This document shows positions 1-8,816 of a DNA stretch of 34,324 bases, piece after piece (positions within the stretch are counted from its first letter, which is position 1; each line of letters begins with the position of its first letter). The position numbers and the translations under genes were made by a program. Source of the stretch: a virus; IMG/VR virus record IMGVR_UViG_3300042896_000405, positions 1 to 34,324 of that record; one strand, given 5' to 3'. The notes beneath the pieces are model-generated. The model made no database searches and had not been told where the DNA came from. It was given only the letters and a program-made list of their open reading frames with translations.

Positions 1-1059
1 ATAGTTTGACCATAAGATACCATATCTGGGATGTAAATAGCATCTCCACGGTCTTGAACACTAGATATTAAATCATTAATAACACCAGCATGATCTGTAA
101 GATTATTACATAATCCAGGTGTTGTTAACACATTGAATTTATAATCATCTGTGTTAGCTAATAAATCAACCATACGATCATAACAACCAGGTGTTAAACC
201 TTGAGTATCAGTGTTGTTTATATCATTATAGAATTTAGCTCCACCTCTTATTTGTCCTGATGCTCCACCAAATGAACCACTACCATTAATTGGTAATGAA
301 CCAGTGTATAACGGATTTGGAGTACCACTATTTAAGAAATAATTAGGAGTAGTTATGTTAACACTTTTAACTCTTACATAAGCAGATACATTACCGTAAC
401 TTCCAGTTTCTTGTAAATAAGCTACACCACCATCAGTTCTATATGTTAATTTTTTGTCACCTATTCTTCTTGATATAAAATCAGGTGAATATGGATCTAA
501 TGATAAATTAGTATATTGTTCTAAAATAGTTGGTTCATTATTAGTATCATTTCCTTGTCTGATAAGTAAAGCAAATGTTCCTGAAGATGTATTAGCTGCT
601 GTTATTTGCCATCTAATATTGTCAGATGTACCATTAGCTAAAGCTCCGGTTGAATCTTCAGATCCTGAGCTGTTCATTATAATACCTTCAGAAATTGTTT
701 CTAAAACAAATACTGAGCTAGTAGCTCCACTAGAACTTACAATTAAACTACTTGTAGCAGAAGTATAAGATCCTGTTACAACACGAGCTACTAATAATGA
801 AGTACCTCCATTATTAAAATAATTTCTAGCTGCTATAGATGTAAAATAAGTATAAGTTAAAGCTGGGCTTCCACTTTGAAAAACATCTCCAAATTTTTGT
901 TGATATTGAGCATATGAAGTGACTACTGTAGGTATTTCTACTGGTCCTTTTACTGTCGGACCGATGATAGCCGCTCCAGCAGTTATTGGGCCTTGAGTTA
1001 CAAATGATGTGTCTACTTCATTTGCTGATACACCAGGGGATAATAATATTTCTGCCATG
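1..1059 (-). CDS. 18: Tail sheath protein, gp18-like (C-terminus beyond window)
   Basis: This is the contractile tail sheath subunit, which polymerises around the tail tube and contracts on infection. The reading frame is open from the ATG at 1059 to the left edge, giving 353 residues without a stop. The N-terminus MAEILLSPGVSANEVDTS carries the LSPGV strand typical of myovirus sheath proteins. An early GPITAGAAIIGPTVKGP stretch and FGDVFQSGSP follow, as in the sheath N-terminal domain. The visible end, with DAIYIPDMV, belongs to the conserved domain that forms the sheath wall. An ATATTTATAA element lies 24 nt upstream. Position after gp13/14/15-like genes matches T4 order. The C-terminal domain cannot be seen. 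Confidence 0.9.
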
Positions 1060-1083
1060 TTTTAGTTATTGTGTTTAGTTTTG

Positions 1084-1093
1084 TTATAAATAT
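1084..1093 (-). promoter_or_regulatory. Promoter-like ATATTTATAA element before sheath gene
   Basis: The coding strand reads ATATTTATAA, 24 nt before the sheath ATG, the longest spacing in the set. It is one of 16 copies in this window. A promoter role is inferred. Confidence 0.6.
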
Positions 1094-1110
1094 CTTAAAG
1101 AGTATCAAAA

Positions 1111-1362
1111 TTATGGTAATATAATAATTTCTCCTTTTTCTAGGTCTATATTTCCTTCACCATATTTCTTTGATAACTCTTCACTAGTTTTAGTTTCTTC
1201 TTCTAATTGTTTTTGTAATTCAATTTTAAGATTTTGTTTTTGTAATGTTAAAACTTCTAATTGATATTCTACACTACCTAAAGCTGTTATTATATTAGCT
1301 TGATTTGCTTGTAATTTCTTTAATGATTGAATTTCTTCTTGTGTTAAAACTTTTTTTTCCAT
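1111..1362 (-). CDS. Small coiled-coil protein, unknown function
   Basis: This 83-residue protein is predicted from composition to be almost wholly helical. From about residue 7 to 67 it has leucine, isoleucine and valine spaced as in a coiled coil (LTQEEIQSLKKLQANQANI, then LEVLTLQKQNLKIELQKQL). A charged stretch and a short hydrophobic end, IIILP, follow. No enzyme motif is visible. It lies between the gp15-like and sheath genes and has its own promoter-like element, so it is probably expressed with tail genes. A virion or tail-assembly role is inferred from position only. Confidence 0.65.
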   Translation of the reverse strand: MEKKVLTQEEIQSLKKLQANQANIITALGSVEYQLEVLTLQKQNLKIELQKQLEEETKTSEELSKKYGEGNIDLEKGEIIILP

Positions 1363-1373
1363 AATCTATTTTG

Positions 1374-1383
1374 TCATAAATAT
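1374..1383 (-). promoter_or_regulatory. Promoter-like ATATTTATGA element before coiled-coil gene
   Basis: The coding strand reads ATATTTATGA, 11 nt before the ATG at 1362. Its first base is the last base of the TAA stop of the gp15-like gene. Confidence 0.55.
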
Positions 1384-2270
1384 TATGAAGTAGGTGGTAA
1401 ATTATTAATATTTGAAACTGTTTCTAACCCAAATGTTAATTTATTACGGTTTGAGAACTTAGGTATAAATGTTGTATCTTTTTGTATTGTATCAGGTATG
1501 ATATAACCAAACATTTTAAGGGTAAAAGTACTTCTAACTGCCCTTTCAGCATTATCAGATAATTCTACTGTTGTCGCAAATGAATCAATATTTGTTTTAA
1601 ATTTAAAACGTTCAGGATCACCCCAATAAGCATCAGAAGCATATTCTACTGCTTCAATGATTTTGTTTAATTGATCATTATAATAAGTAAATATAACACA
1701 ATCATAAGTCACTGTCACATAATCTGGGACTACAGTGGCGTATAATGTTTGTTCTGGTTTTATTCCATTTAGTATATTAAAGCTACTATAAGCATTTTGT
1801 TTACTGTATTTTTTACCAGTAACAGCTACATTATGGGGATTATTAGCGTCTAATTTGTTAGTAAGAGATCTATTTTTTTCAACATTATTTCTTTTAAACA
1901 TTAATAATGGAGCCATTATTTTACCATTTAGATCTCTATAGTATCCATCCTTTTGATATGATTTCCATTTTTCAGGTGAACCATATATTACAGGAACATT
2001 TATTAATTCTCCATTTTGTTTAACTGTAGGACGGATAACATTTTGAAAGTAATACATTACAGCCCAGTCTAAATCTTCTAAACCAATAGTTAATGGTTTA
2101 ACAGTGTCATCCTTAAATGAAGTTTGATTTGCTCTATTAATATTATTAGCATCATTAGGATTACCTGTAGGAGAAAAACCAGGAGCATCAACAGGTGGAA
2201 CATATGGTTCCTGCAGTTGTTTGCTTATCTCTTTTTGAGTTTTAGGTATTGGTTTTCTTTGCTTAGCCAT
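1383..2270 (-). CDS. 15: Tail sheath stabiliser / tail completion protein, gp15-like
   Basis: This 295-residue protein resembles T4 gp15 (272 residues), which caps the finished tail and joins it to the head. After a basic, Pro-rich N-terminus the gp15 landmarks appear in order. LDWAVMYYFQNVIRPTV is near residue 70. NVPVIYGSPEKW matches the T4 VPITYAS strand. MAPLLMFKRN follows. YDCVIFTYYNDQLNKIIEAV corresponds to the T4 IFTRYEDDMFQIVEQ helix. The TFTLKMFGYIIPD strand matches the T4 SLTFEVNGWMYPP region. The match was made by eye from remembered T4 sequence. Its first 8 nt overlap the end of a homing endonuclease gene, which separates it from a promoter-like element. Confidence 0.75.
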   Translation of the reverse strand: MAKQRKPIPKTQKEISKQLQEPYVPPVDAPGFSPTGNPNDANNINRANQTSFKDDTVKPLTIGLEDLDWAVMYYFQNVIRPTVKQNGELINVPVIYGSPEKWKSYQKDGYYRDLNGKIMAPLLMFKRNNVEKNRSLTNKLDANNPHNVAVTGKKYSKQNAYSSFNILNGIKPEQTLYATVVPDYVTVTYDCVIFTYYNDQLNKIIEAVEYASDAYWGDPERFKFKTNIDSFATTVELSDNAERAVRSTFTLKMFGYIIPDTIQKDTTFIPKFSNRNKLTFGLETVSNINNLPPTS

Positions 2271-2964
2271 TATAATCTTTGTATTTAAAAATAAATCCTT
2301 TACATGTCTTATATTTTCCTCCTAAATGTAGTCTCATATTAACATCATGTACTCCAACATAAATAGCAGCATGCTTAGCTGATTCGTGTTCTTTAATGAA
2401 ATTACCTTTTAAATCATATTGGATAGTAGGTTTATTTCTTGCTTTTATCCCAGCATCAATTTGATGTTGAGGTATACTCCAATTTCCTTTTCTTTGTGAT
2501 GATATATTTTTACCAAATTCTTCAGGTTTAGGTTTACCTTTTAATTTTAAACTATGAGTTTTACCAAATCCTTCAGGTTTAGGTTTACCTTTTAAAGAAT
2601 TAGATTTTTTTATTTTAGTAGAGTTAGTATCTTTTTTTCCTAAACGAGCATTACTCATCTTTTGTTTAGTTTCTTTACTACATGCTCCTCTACCTTCTCC
2701 TAATTTGCAATTTAGTCCTTCTACTAATACATCATAATGCTTACCCCAATATATTTCTCTATCATCTAATTGCTCTACAAGACATTCTTCTATGATTTCA
2801 AATTTATGTTGTTCAAAACCGTATTTTTTAAATGAGTTATATAATTTAGGTTGATTTTTACATTTTAATGTTTTGTAAAAATATTTCCATCTATTTTCTA
2901 TATTAGTTGACTGTCCTATGTATATTTTATTTGTTGGGCTTGTTATTTTATAGACTCCTATCAT
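2263..2964 (-). CDS. GIY-YIG homing endonuclease with NUMOD motifs
   Basis: This 233-residue free-standing homing endonuclease is a selfish gene that cuts cognate alleles lacking it. The GIY-YIG nuclease fold is at residues 3-90: GVYKI at 3-7, KIYIGQST at 13-20, Arg25 as the likely catalytic arginine, and Glu70 (DDREIYWG) as the likely metal ligand. Lys/Gly-rich NUMOD3-like repeats containing KGKPKPE and FGK follow at about 95-160. A NUMOD1-like DNA-binding region with IQYDLKGNFIKEHESAKHAA is at 181-230. It sits between the gp14-like and gp15-like genes and overlaps gp15 by 8 nt. The start is fixed because GVY begins at residue 3. Confidence 0.93.
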   Translation of the reverse strand: MIGVYKITSPTNKIYIGQSTNIENRWKYFYKTLKCKNQPKLYNSFKKYGFEQHKFEIIEECLVEQLDDREIYWGKHYDVLVEGLNCKLGEGRGACSKETKQKMSNARLGKKDTNSTKIKKSNSLKGKPKPEGFGKTHSLKLKGKPKPEEFGKNISSQRKGNWSIPQHQIDAGIKARNKPTIQYDLKGNFIKEHESAKHAAIYVGVHDVNMRLHLGGKYKTCKGFIFKYKDYNG

Positions 2965-2967
2965 TTA

Positions 2968-2977
2968 TTATAAATAT
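2968..2977 (-). promoter_or_regulatory. Promoter-like ATATTTATAA element before homing endonuclease
   Basis: The coding strand reads ATATTTATAA, only 3 nt before the endonuclease ATG, far closer than elsewhere. Its first base is shared with the TAA of the gp14-like gene. It may originally have served the gp15-like gene. Confidence 0.55.
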
Positions 2978-3486
2978 TAAAGCCTTTGGCGAAGTATATT
3001 TACTCTATCTGCTGGTATGTAATGTGCTTCACATATTAATGATACATTATATCCAAAATTTTCTAACCCTGGGTTTAATGGGTTAGTATTATATGGGTAT
3101 TGAGGGTCCTTACCTACAAAATATTGGGTATCTGTGGCTACATCTACTTCAAAATAAGATTCTTGGTATAGTAAAACATCTCCTATTTCTACTACTAGGT
3201 TAGCATCTAATAAATCATCTTTTAAGAATGCTATTTTGATACTCCAATTAAAGTCAACTCCTAAATCACTTGTACCATCAGTTTTATTTTCAATAGTAAT
3301 TAAAGCATTTAATAAAGTAGGTCCATTAAACCATCTACCATCTGATGCTTCTCCATACATGTTTACTTTAGTTTTATCTAAAGCATATTTGTAAACTGCA
3401 AGTTGTTGGGTGATAATATCTCCTAGCAACTCACGGTTGATTTTTCTAAACATTGAAATATCTCGAGATGATCCAAATAAAGCCAT
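2977..3486 (-). CDS. 14: Neck / head completion protein, gp14-like
   Basis: This 169-residue protein is probably the counterpart of T4 gp14, a neck protein that completes the head-tail joint. The central VNMYGEASDGRWFNGPTLLN and the later GDVLLYQESYFEVDVATDTQ run parallel to the T4 gp14 regions with VAESIQMRGVECYY and GDLIYFPMDNSLFEI. It is shorter than T4 gp14 (256 residues), mainly at the C-terminus. It starts on the same codon region where the gp13-like gene ends (1-nt overlap at 3486) and needs no promoter of its own. The order gp13, gp14, gp15 supports the call; the similarity is judged by eye. Confidence 0.6.
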   Translation of the reverse strand: MALFGSSRDISMFRKINRELLGDIITQQLAVYKYALDKTKVNMYGEASDGRWFNGPTLLNALITIENKTDGTSDLGVDFNWSIKIAFLKDDLLDANLVVEIGDVLLYQESYFEVDVATDTQYFVGKDPQYPYNTNPLNPGLENFGYNVSLICEAHYIPADRVNILRQRL

Positions 3487-4655
3487 TATCCGATATAGAT
3501 TGTCATTGGTACATTACTAATTTCTTGTCTTCTAAAATCACTTTCTTGAGCTCTTCTCTCAAGCAAAGCGCGGTTTGAAGTTTCATCTAAATACATTCTT
3601 AATCTTTCAATTAATGCTGCTTTATCTGCCCCAGCAGATGCTAATAAGTCTGATTGATTTAATGTTACTGCTTGATCAGGGATAGGAACTGTTGAATATT
3701 TTCCTCTAACATACCCTAGCATTTCTTTACATAATGCTAATGTATACTCAAATATCCATTGTCTACCTATAGAGTTAATTTGACCATATATAGGATTAGT
3801 ATATGGAGCGTTTGATGGGTTTGTTATAATATCTCCATTTGGATTTTCTGTAATACTATTTGTTAATCTGTCTTCTATTTTAATATATTCAAACCAAATA
3901 AATCCTCCTCTAGTATCACTATCATTTGGTATAGGGAATATTTTTAGTTTATTATTTATAATATTAAATGTGAAAGCTGATAATCTAATAGTGTTGCTTA
4001 GTTCTATACCCTGAACTACAGCCGCATCAAATGCCGCTGGCATCATTAAGTAGCCTCCTCCATATCCACCACCATAGATACCTCCATAGATGCCCGCCGC
4101 TGGTACTCCACCTAATCCACTAAATGCTCCTAAACCATAAGGAGCATACATTTGGTTTACAGCTGGTATTTCTTGATAAAATACTCTTTTAATTTCTATT
4201 CCACCTGTGATATTGTTAGCGGTGGCCCACGCTCCTAAGTCATATTCTTGAATGCTACTTGTAAGAGCCATTGCTCCACTATAATAAGTAACATTTCCAC
4301 CTACACCTGCTTCTTCACCATATTGTTGTGATAAACGAACAATAGTAGCCATATTAGGTGTGATAAGAGCATTAGTAGGATTTAATGTTGATGGTGCTCC
4401 TTCTAATGTTAACATATTATCTCTAACCTGATAAGCATATAATTCATTTCCATATGTAGTGATTGCTTCTTCAAAAGCAGCATAGAAGTTTAAATCTTGT
4501 AATTCAACTTCCATGATAGGATATCCTAGTCGACGAGCACAAAATGTTGTTACTTTGTCAGCATCTGTTTGAAATTGAGCATCATAGTCATAAAATCCAA
4601 ATGGAGTCATTCCAGGAATAAATGAACTAGAACCAGGATATATAGGGATATTCAT
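3486..4655 (-). CDS. 13: Neck protein, gp13-like
   Basis: This 389-residue virion protein heads the neck operon. Its N-terminal region, with FQTDADKVTTFCARRLGYPI and then VELQDLNFYAAFEEAITTYG, is a pattern I recognise from structural proteins of T4-like environmental phages. The middle (about residues 165-205) is an aromatic Gly/Ala/Tyr-rich loop, including GIYGGIYGGGYGGGY, probably flexible. The C-terminal third is helical and ends in ALLERRAQESDFRRQEISN. Assignment as gp13 rests mainly on position immediately before the gp14-like and gp15-like genes. A promoter-like element lies 13 nt upstream and a terminator separates it from the preceding gene. Confidence 0.55.
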   Translation of the reverse strand: MNIPIYPGSSSFIPGMTPFGFYDYDAQFQTDADKVTTFCARRLGYPIMEVELQDLNFYAAFEEAITTYGNELYAYQVRDNMLTLEGAPSTLNPTNALITPNMATIVRLSQQYGEEAGVGGNVTYYSGAMALTSSIQEYDLGAWATANNITGGIEIKRVFYQEIPAVNQMYAPYGLGAFSGLGGVPAAGIYGGIYGGGYGGGYLMMPAAFDAAVVQGIELSNTIRLSAFTFNIINNKLKIFPIPNDSDTRGGFIWFEYIKIEDRLTNSITENPNGDIITNPSNAPYTNPIYGQINSIGRQWIFEYTLALCKEMLGYVRGKYSTVPIPDQAVTLNQSDLLASAGADKAALIERLRMYLDETSNRALLERRAQESDFRRQEISNVPMTIYIG

Positions 4656-4668
4656 GTGTTAGATTTTG

Positions 4669-4678
4669 TTATAAATAT
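4669..4678 (-). promoter_or_regulatory. Promoter-like ATATTTATAA element before gp13-like gene
   Basis: The coding strand reads ATATTTATAA, 13 nt before the ATG at 4655, directly downstream of a terminator. Confidence 0.65.
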
Positions 4679-4685
4679 TAAGGGA

Positions 4686-4716
4686 AAATAAAAGACCCCA
4701 ATAATGAGGTCTTTTA
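4686..4716 (-). terminator. Intrinsic terminator after 4739-5119 gene
   Basis: On the coding strand an AAAAGACC / GGTCTTTT stem (4708-4715 with 4690-4697) closes a 10-nt loop. It runs into TTTTATTTT. It lies between a stop codon and the next promoter-like element. Confidence 0.8.
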
Positions 4717-4738
4717 AAATGTTATTAATAATTAATTT

Positions 4739-5119
4739 TTACAAATATTCAATTCCTATATCTATTTGGTATGAACCAGATTCAATAGCATTATCACTTA
4801 ATGTTTGAGTTAAAAAATTAGAAAATGTATAAACATAAAATGCATTTGGATTTATTGGAGAAGTTGAGACAAAAATACTACCTAATGAAGAAGTATTAAC
4901 TTGAGGATTAAAAAGTATATTACTAACTACACTTCCTGTAATACTTCCTGAAGCTCCTATAAACGATCCTGAGGATACAAATGTATATGATCCTGTAGCG
5001 GTGCGAGTAAATGAACCTGTTATAAGATTTAAAGATTTTCCACCTGCGCTAGCTGTTATTTGTACCATAGTGCTAGCTGATTGATAAATAGATGCTGAAT
5101 AAAGTGATAAGAACGCCAT
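4739..5119 (-). CDS. Small Ser/Thr-rich virion protein, unknown
   Basis: This 126-residue protein is rich in Ser, Thr, Gly and Ala. Alternating strands such as SYTFVSSGSFIGASGSITGS suggest a beta-structured surface or fibre-associated protein. There is no signal peptide, membrane segment or catalytic motif. It starts 7 nt after the stop of the fibre-like gene at 5127-6440, so the two are co-transcribed, and a terminator follows. By analogy with phages where a short protein follows a fibre gene, it could be a fibre cap, chaperone or small decoration. That is inference from position. Confidence 0.6.
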   Translation of the reverse strand: MAFLSLYSASIYQSASTMVQITASAGGKSLNLITGSFTRTATGSYTFVSSGSFIGASGSITGSVVSNILFNPQVNTSSLGSIFVSTSPINPNAFYVYTFSNFLTQTLSDNAIESGSYQIDIGIEYL

Positions 5120-5126
5120 TGTTTTA

Positions 5127-6440
5127 TTAGTTTAAAGTTACATTATATTGAGGTGAAATTTTTAAATCTAGGAAAGAAAGTGATGGAGAATTATGATACA
5201 TTCCAATCCCCCAGCATTTAGCACTATATGCATCTAATGTTCCTACTGGGACCCAAGATACTCCATTGTAATAGTATTGGTCAGGGGTAAAAGAACCTAT
5301 ATATCTAGCTCCAAGATCAGTATAACCAAAAAAGCTAGCTATATATTGTTGTGGAAGATTTATAGTGAATCTAGCTGTACCTGGGTCTCCAGCATTAGCT
5401 GCTAGATTTGGACTTATTCCACCTGCTGTAAATGTTCCTGGGGTAATTGAAACAGTAGATGCTACAGGACCATTTCCTGATCCACCATACCCTGTCATTG
5501 AAGGATAACCATTACCATCATTGGCTGCAGCCCATGGAGTTTGAACATTGTTATAAAAGTTTGTAAATGCAGGATCTACGTTTGGGTAACCAGTGTTATT
5601 ATCCCAGAATCCACCAACATAACGAAGAGTTGGGTTACTAGCAAAATAAAAATGAGTTTCAAATCCAAGAGTCATGTTCCATCCAATTTGGGATGTTATA
5701 GCGGTACTTCCTGTAAGGTTAGTAACTAAAGTTATACTATTAATTCTTCTCCAAGAATCAGTTGGGAATTGTCTAGTATTTAACCATTGATAAGTACCCC
5801 ATCCATTAGAATATGAATTTCCTACTTGATATTGAGGATCAGAAACTATTGGTGCTAAAAAATTCCATTGAGGTGGAAAACTTGCAATAGCACTTCCACT
5901 AGCTTTTAAAATATTATTTATAAAAACAAAATTATTTTTTGAATCTTCCCATCCCGCATTTGGGTATACTTTAGGGCCTAAAGAACCACTAATAACTTCT
6001 GAGATTAATGTTTGATTAGTACTATTTGTTGCTAATATTGACCATCCTCCAGGTAATGGATTTTCATAGCAATTAAACGCATATGATGTTCCATTAGATG
6101 GGACTGTAGCAAATCCATTTATATTTCCATTAATATCTCCCCCAGTATTGCTTGGGAAAACTTTTATATCTATGCCACTCTTATTTATTACTATAACACT
6201 TTTACCAGTAACTGGTTGAGGTAATTTAACACAATAACTTTGTGAAGTTGCATAGTTTATAAGGTTGATACCAAAATTTAAAGAAGCAGTAGTATTACTA
6301 AATCCATCATATGATGCGGTTCCATTAGCTGCAATAGTAGTTAATGTTTGGATTACACCTGAGCCAGATGTTGTGAATGATATATCTCCGCTAGATGTTA
6401 TACTACCGTTTAAAGTTAATGAGCCTGAGAGTATTGACAT
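5127..6440 (-). CDS. Tail fibre / adhesin-like virion protein
   Basis: This 437-residue protein begins with Gly/Ser strand repeats (MSILSGSLTLNGSITSSGDI) of the kind seen in phage fibre shafts. It continues into a long beta-rich region with aromatic loops, for example WGTYQWLNTRQFPTDSW and GYGGSGNGPVAS. The C-terminal third, with YYNGVSWVPVGTLDAYSA and CWGIGMYHNSPSL, looks like a globular receptor-binding or carbohydrate-binding head. I do not recognise a named family. Two neighbouring fibre-like genes share the Gly/Ser start. It has a promoter-like element 15 nt upstream and is followed after 7 nt by a small gene. Confidence 0.6.
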   Translation of the reverse strand: MSILSGSLTLNGSITSSGDISFTTSGSGVIQTLTTIAANGTASYDGFSNTTASLNFGINLINYATSQSYCVKLPQPVTGKSVIVINKSGIDIKVFPSNTGGDINGNINGFATVPSNGTSYAFNCYENPLPGGWSILATNSTNQTLISEVISGSLGPKVYPNAGWEDSKNNFVFINNILKASGSAIASFPPQWNFLAPIVSDPQYQVGNSYSNGWGTYQWLNTRQFPTDSWRRINSITLVTNLTGSTAITSQIGWNMTLGFETHFYFASNPTLRYVGGFWDNNTGYPNVDPAFTNFYNNVQTPWAAANDGNGYPSMTGYGGSGNGPVASTVSITPGTFTAGGISPNLAANAGDPGTARFTINLPQQYIASFFGYTDLGARYIGSFTPDQYYYNGVSWVPVGTLDAYSAKCWGIGMYHNSPSLSFLDLKISPQYNVTLN

Positions 6441-6455
6441 ATTATTTGTGTTTGT

Positions 6456-6465
6456 TTATAAATAT
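6456..6465 (-). promoter_or_regulatory. Promoter-like ATATTTATAA element before fibre gene
   Basis: The coding strand reads ATATTTATAA, 15 nt before the ATG at 6440, just after a terminator. Confidence 0.65.
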
Positions 6466-6467
6466 GT

Positions 6468-6494
6468 AAAAAGACCTCAAATGTGAGGCCTTCT
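6468..6494 (-). terminator. Intrinsic terminator after repeat-fibre gene
   Basis: On the coding strand AAGGCCTCA (6484-6492) pairs with TGAGGTCTT (6471-6479), with one G-T wobble and a CATT loop. A TTTTT run follows. Confidence 0.85.
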
Positions 6495-6518
6495 TACTAT
6501 AATATTTATTTTATTTTT

Positions 6519-7808
6519 TTATGCAAATGAAGATGATCTCCAAGCTGTACCAGTATAAATATATAAAAAATTATTTGATGTATTATAGTACATTGAACCA
6601 GTATATGTTACACTTGGGTTTGAAGAATATGTTGGAATTACTAATGTGGCATTAGCTGCTCCACCCCCAACAATAAGAGATCCAGTCACAGCACAAGCGT
6701 TAGCAGAAGCGTCTCCTTTTATACTTACTTTATTTTGTAAATCAAGTGATTGGGAAAGAAAATCACCCTTAATTAATGAGTAATTTTGCATTCTTACATC
6801 TAGCTTATAATTACTAGTAGCTCCAAAATCACCTCCAGAATCATTTCCTATAAATAAATTATATGATCCTGAAAAAACACCCGCACCAGCTGATTCACCT
6901 AAAAATACATTATAAGATCCTGATCTAAGATTGTAACCTGCTCTTCTACCCATAACCATATTATTGTTTATAGAGTCTGTTGAACTTAATGATGAATATA
7001 AAGCTTCACTTCCAATGGCAACATTAAGTCCACCTTTTTTAAGGTTATAGCCAGCTAAGTTTCCTATAAATGTGTTACGACTTCCACTATTAAAATAATA
7101 TCCAGTATTATCACCAATTACAACATTAAGACTACAATTGTTAGAAGCACTAAACATAGTGTTAGTACCAATACTAATATTATTAGATCCTGTTGTGAAA
7201 AATCCAGCATATTCACCTAAAAATACATTATAAGATCCAGAAGTTCCATTGCCTGCACCAAATCCAATATAAGTATTATGGTCTCCGTTTTGATAATTTC
7301 CTGCTCCTTGTCCTAATCCTGTGTTACTAAGACCATTAGGTGCGCTGTTACCAAAGCATTGGGATCCAACAAAAGTAGAACTTTGTGCTCCATAATAACC
7401 AGCGGAGTATCCTATAAATGTGTTATTAAGATTACTAGAACCAGTAGCTAAATAACCAGCCATTGTTCCTACAACTGTGTTAGCTACATGTGTATTAAAA
7501 CTACTAGTAAAAGGACCATGTCCTACTCTAACAGCGTAAAATTGATAATTTGGTGTATTAGCACCTCCTCCAACAAAAATATCTTTATCAAGTATTAATC
7601 CAGAGTCAGTAGTTGACAAAGTAGTATTAGATGGTAAAAAAGTAATTGTTCCATTAGATACATAAATATCTTTCCAAGCGGCAGTTGGAGAACCTAAATT
7701 AAATGATGATGTAGTAGACCCAGAAGCTACAAAAGGAACTAATGAACTACTAATAGTTACAGTGTCACTAGTGTAAGCTTGGATATTATTTGTTTTTAAA
7801 GTACTCAT
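6519..7808 (-). CDS. Tail fibre with YadA-like head repeats
   Basis: This 429-residue fibre has about 13 tandem repeats of roughly 16 residues from about residue 107 to 330. The pattern is N-x-(hydrophobic)3-G-x-x-AG-aromatic-x4-GS, for example NTFIGYSAGYYG, NTYIGFGAGNG, NVFLGEYAGFF and NVFLGESAGAG. Such repeats form the left-handed beta-roll of trimeric YadA-type adhesin heads, so a trimeric fibre is likely. The C-terminal end, GSMYYNTSNNFLYIYTGTAW, is a common tip motif of phage fibres. The N-terminus ITFLPSNTTLSTTDSG probably attaches to the virion. It has its own promoter-like element and terminator, so it forms an exchangeable cassette. Confidence 0.82.
   Translation of the reverse strand: MSTLKTNNIQAYTSDTVTISSSLVPFVASGSTTSSFNLGSPTAAWKDIYVSNGTITFLPSNTTLSTTDSGLILDKDIFVGGGANTPNYQFYAVRVGHGPFTSSFNTHVANTVVGTMAGYLATGSSNLNNTFIGYSAGYYGAQSSTFVGSQCFGNSAPNGLSNTGLGQGAGNYQNGDHNTYIGFGAGNGTSGSYNVFLGEYAGFFTTGSNNISIGTNTMFSASNNCSLNVVIGDNTGYYFNSGSRNTFIGNLAGYNLKKGGLNVAIGSEALYSSLSSTDSINNNMVMGRRAGYNLRSGSYNVFLGESAGAGVFSGSYNLFIGNDSGGDFGATSNYKLDVRMQNYSLIKGDFLSQSLDLQNKVSIKGDASANACAVTGSLIVGGGAANATLVIPTYSSNPSVTYTGSMYYNTSNNFLYIYTGTAWRSSSFA
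6850..7490 (-). repeat. Coding tandem repeats of YadA-like fibre
   Basis: About 13 degenerate units of roughly 48 nt encode the N-hhhG-AG beta-roll repeats. Near-identical stretches, such as the NVFLGE-coding segments near 6900 and 7215, could support recombination that changes fibre length. Confidence 0.7.
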
Positions 7809-7824
7809 GTTGTTTTAATGTTTA

Positions 7825-7834
7825 TTATAAATAT
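7825..7834 (-). promoter_or_regulatory. Promoter-like ATATTTATAA element before repeat-fibre gene
   Basis: The coding strand reads ATATTTATAA, 16 nt before the ATG at 7808. Confidence 0.65.
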
Positions 7835-7848
7835 ATGTGTTTTAATTA

Positions 7849-8784
7849 TTATGATAATCTAATTTGAATAAAGTTTCCATTTCTATATAAACCACCAACT
7901 ACAACACCAGCTGTTGCTGCTTCAGTATCATTTGTTGCTTGGACTAAAGTATTTAAATCTAATGTTATATTACTAGTAGTTACACTATTAGAAACGATAT
8001 CACTAGGGTAAGTTATATCACCTAACACAGTAAGTACTGAGTTTTCACCAATTGAAGATGTATTATTTAATGATACTGTTGGTCCTATTAAAAGAGCATT
8101 TGTATTATTTGGAACAACAATATTATTATTCACAGTTTGTGGAGTCATATAAACTCCATCTGTGATTATAGATCCTGTAATTTGTATTTGTGAACCAGAA
8201 GCAAATAATAAATTACTTCTACTTCCAGTACTTGTTCCATTACCAATTATAAAAGCATTAGCATTATTATTAACTTGATTAAAAGCACCAACAACTGTTT
8301 GATAATTACCATTAGCTTGAACAAATCTACCAAATGTAGCAGATCCTGTCCCAACAGCATATGATCCTGTTCCTACAGCGAATGAACCTCTAAGATTTTT
8401 AACTCCAGAACCTAATGGAATATTAGGCGCTATATATACCATTCCACTCCCAAATATATTTCCTGGTATATTTTCACCATATGCTTTTATAGAAGCAATT
8501 TGGTTATTTGGTGATCCCATAAAGTTAACAGAGGCTGAGCTTAAGTATAATTCACCCCAGTAATATTCAGGGCTACCTAATGCTGCTCCTCCAGCGTCTA
8601 CAGGTATTAATGTTCCTGATATTTGTAATGCTTCTGTACTTAAAATAGATCCACTAACTATTAATGATCCACTCACTGTTAATGATCCAGTTATACTATG
8701 GGAACCAGTAAAATAAGCAAAATTATTATCAATTTCTTCAATTGTTAAAGGAGATCCTTTTGTACCTCTATATGTTAATGCCAT
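7849..8784 (-). CDS. Tail fibre protein with Gly/Ser shaft start
   Basis: This 311-residue fibre-like protein begins with MALTYRGTKGSPLTIEEIDNN followed by FAYF. The PLT-x-EID-NF pattern is common at the N-terminus of phage fibre and other tail-tip proteins. Residues 33-50 are a GSLTVSGSLIVSGS strand repeat, and a later TGSYAVGTGSATFGRF region resembles short beta-roll repeats. The end, TAGVVVGGLYRNGNFIQIRLS, is a typical short C-terminal strand of such proteins. It probably forms part of the tail fibre set with 6519-7808 and 5127-6440. A promoter-like element lies 14 nt upstream. Confidence 0.75.
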   Translation of the reverse strand: MALTYRGTKGSPLTIEEIDNNFAYFTGSHSITGSLTVSGSLIVSGSILSTEALQISGTLIPVDAGGAALGSPEYYWGELYLSSASVNFMGSPNNQIASIKAYGENIPGNIFGSGMVYIAPNIPLGSGVKNLRGSFAVGTGSYAVGTGSATFGRFVQANGNYQTVVGAFNQVNNNANAFIIGNGTSTGSRSNLLFASGSQIQITGSIITDGVYMTPQTVNNNIVVPNNTNALLIGPTVSLNNTSSIGENSVLTVLGDITYPSDIVSNSVTTSNITLDLNTLVQATNDTEAATAGVVVGGLYRNGNFIQIRLS

Positions 8785-8798
8785 GTGTTAAATTTTTA

Positions 8799-8808
8799 TT
8801 ATAAATAT
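8799..8808 (-). promoter_or_regulatory. Promoter-like ATATTTATAA element before 7849-8784 gene
   Basis: The coding strand reads ATATTTATAA, 14 nt before the ATG at 8784. Confidence 0.65.
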
Positions 8809-8816
8809 GTTATATA

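Noticed and set aside
454-768. Open frame on the plus strand
   Set aside because: It is the complement of the tail sheath gene, which has clear family motifs; no independent support.
6850-7490. Regular repeats that might suggest a CRISPR array
   Set aside because: Units are degenerate, in frame and encode a beta-roll; there are no conserved repeats with unique spacers.
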